Origin: an uncultured Sulfitobacter sp.
GTDB lineage: Bacteria > Pseudomonadota > Alphaproteobacteria > Rhodobacterales > Rhodobacteraceae
Assembly: GCA_947501805.1 (NCBI GenBank)
Contig: CANMXJ010000017.1
Location: forward strand, 19,852 to 83,851
DNA length: 64,000 nt
Direction: 5' to 3'
The notes below the pieces were generated by a model. It searched no databases and was not told the origin of the DNA. It saw nothing but the letters and a program-made list of their open reading frames with translations. This document shows, in pieces, positions 63,988-64,000 of this stretch (the first letter of the stretch is position 1; each line of letters opens with the position of its first letter). Made by a program: the position numbers and the translations under genes.

Positions 63988-64000
63988 ATGGCGCATACAG
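63988..64000 (+). CDS. Start of a gene running off the right edge
   Basis: AAGGAG followed eight bases later by ATG GCG CAT ACA marks the first codons (MAHT) of a gene that continues beyond the window. Its identity cannot be told. Confidence 0.55.

Overview
The window looks like a piece of a Rhodobacterales (marine Roseobacter-group) genome. This rests on protein style and gene content: moderately GC-rich alphaproteobacterial coding, hemE and hemC side by side, a plasmid-type parAB module with a DnaA-like initiator, and a gentisate/LIV-transporter catabolic island. No rRNA, tRNA, CRISPR array or intact insertion sequence was seen. The species cannot be fixed from the sequence alone.

Region 1 (1-25196, all on the minus strand) is one long type VI secretion (T6SS) operon. 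Read from its promoter end the order is tssA, tssB, tssC, hcp, tagJ, tssE, tssF, tssG, clpV, an unknown 411-residue helical protein with glycine-rich hydrophobic segments, a bacterial voltage-gated sodium channel, a 1238-residue TssB/TssC-like fusion with a long acidic repeat tail, vgrG, a small conserved protein, PAAR, fha/tagH, tssK, tssL (with OmpA domain) and the 5' part of tssM, which runs off the left edge. All core genes except tssJ are visible. The channel, the 411-residue protein and the fusion are the unusual passengers.

Region 2 (25414-35991) abuts the T6SS operon head to head. The plus-strand set encodes a helical-repeat protein, a small exported protein, ExbB, two ExbD proteins and a TonB-like protein with a DUF4384-like end. 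Facing it on the minus strand are a 1700-residue helical-repeat protein with a possible degenerate metalloprotease-like end and a CpXC zinc-ribbon-like protein. I infer an energised envelope apparatus or very large effector linked to the T6SS, but its function is not known to me.

Region 3 (36259-45593, plus) is a two-partner secretion operon: TpsB transporter, a 1877-residue TpsA exoprotein with five MBG repeats, and an exported caspase-like protein with Sel1 repeats. The genes overlap or nearly touch.

Region 4 (45647-55256) is catabolic: a MarR regulator, gentisate 1,2-dioxygenase, a fumarylpyruvate-hydrolase-like protein and a flavin-reductase-like protein on the plus strand. On the minus strand are a C-terminally short PaaK-like ligase, a RidA protein and a complete branched-chain amino-acid type ABC transporter (livFGMHK order along the map), which may import an aromatic or amino acid.

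Region 5 (55615-59206) is a partition/replication module: parB, parA, a divergent DnaA-like initiator, GC-rich palindromes (CCCCGCGGGG core) on both sides and inside parB, and iteron-like repeats in the 510-bp gap between parA and the initiator. It ends stop-to-stop against hemE.

Region 6 (59203-64000) holds hemE and hemC (divergent), a GNAT acetyltransferase, a membrane-anchored LysM protein and an exported rhodanese-like protein without a catalytic cysteine. A mostly empty 541-bp stretch follows, then the first codons of a gene that continues off the right edge.
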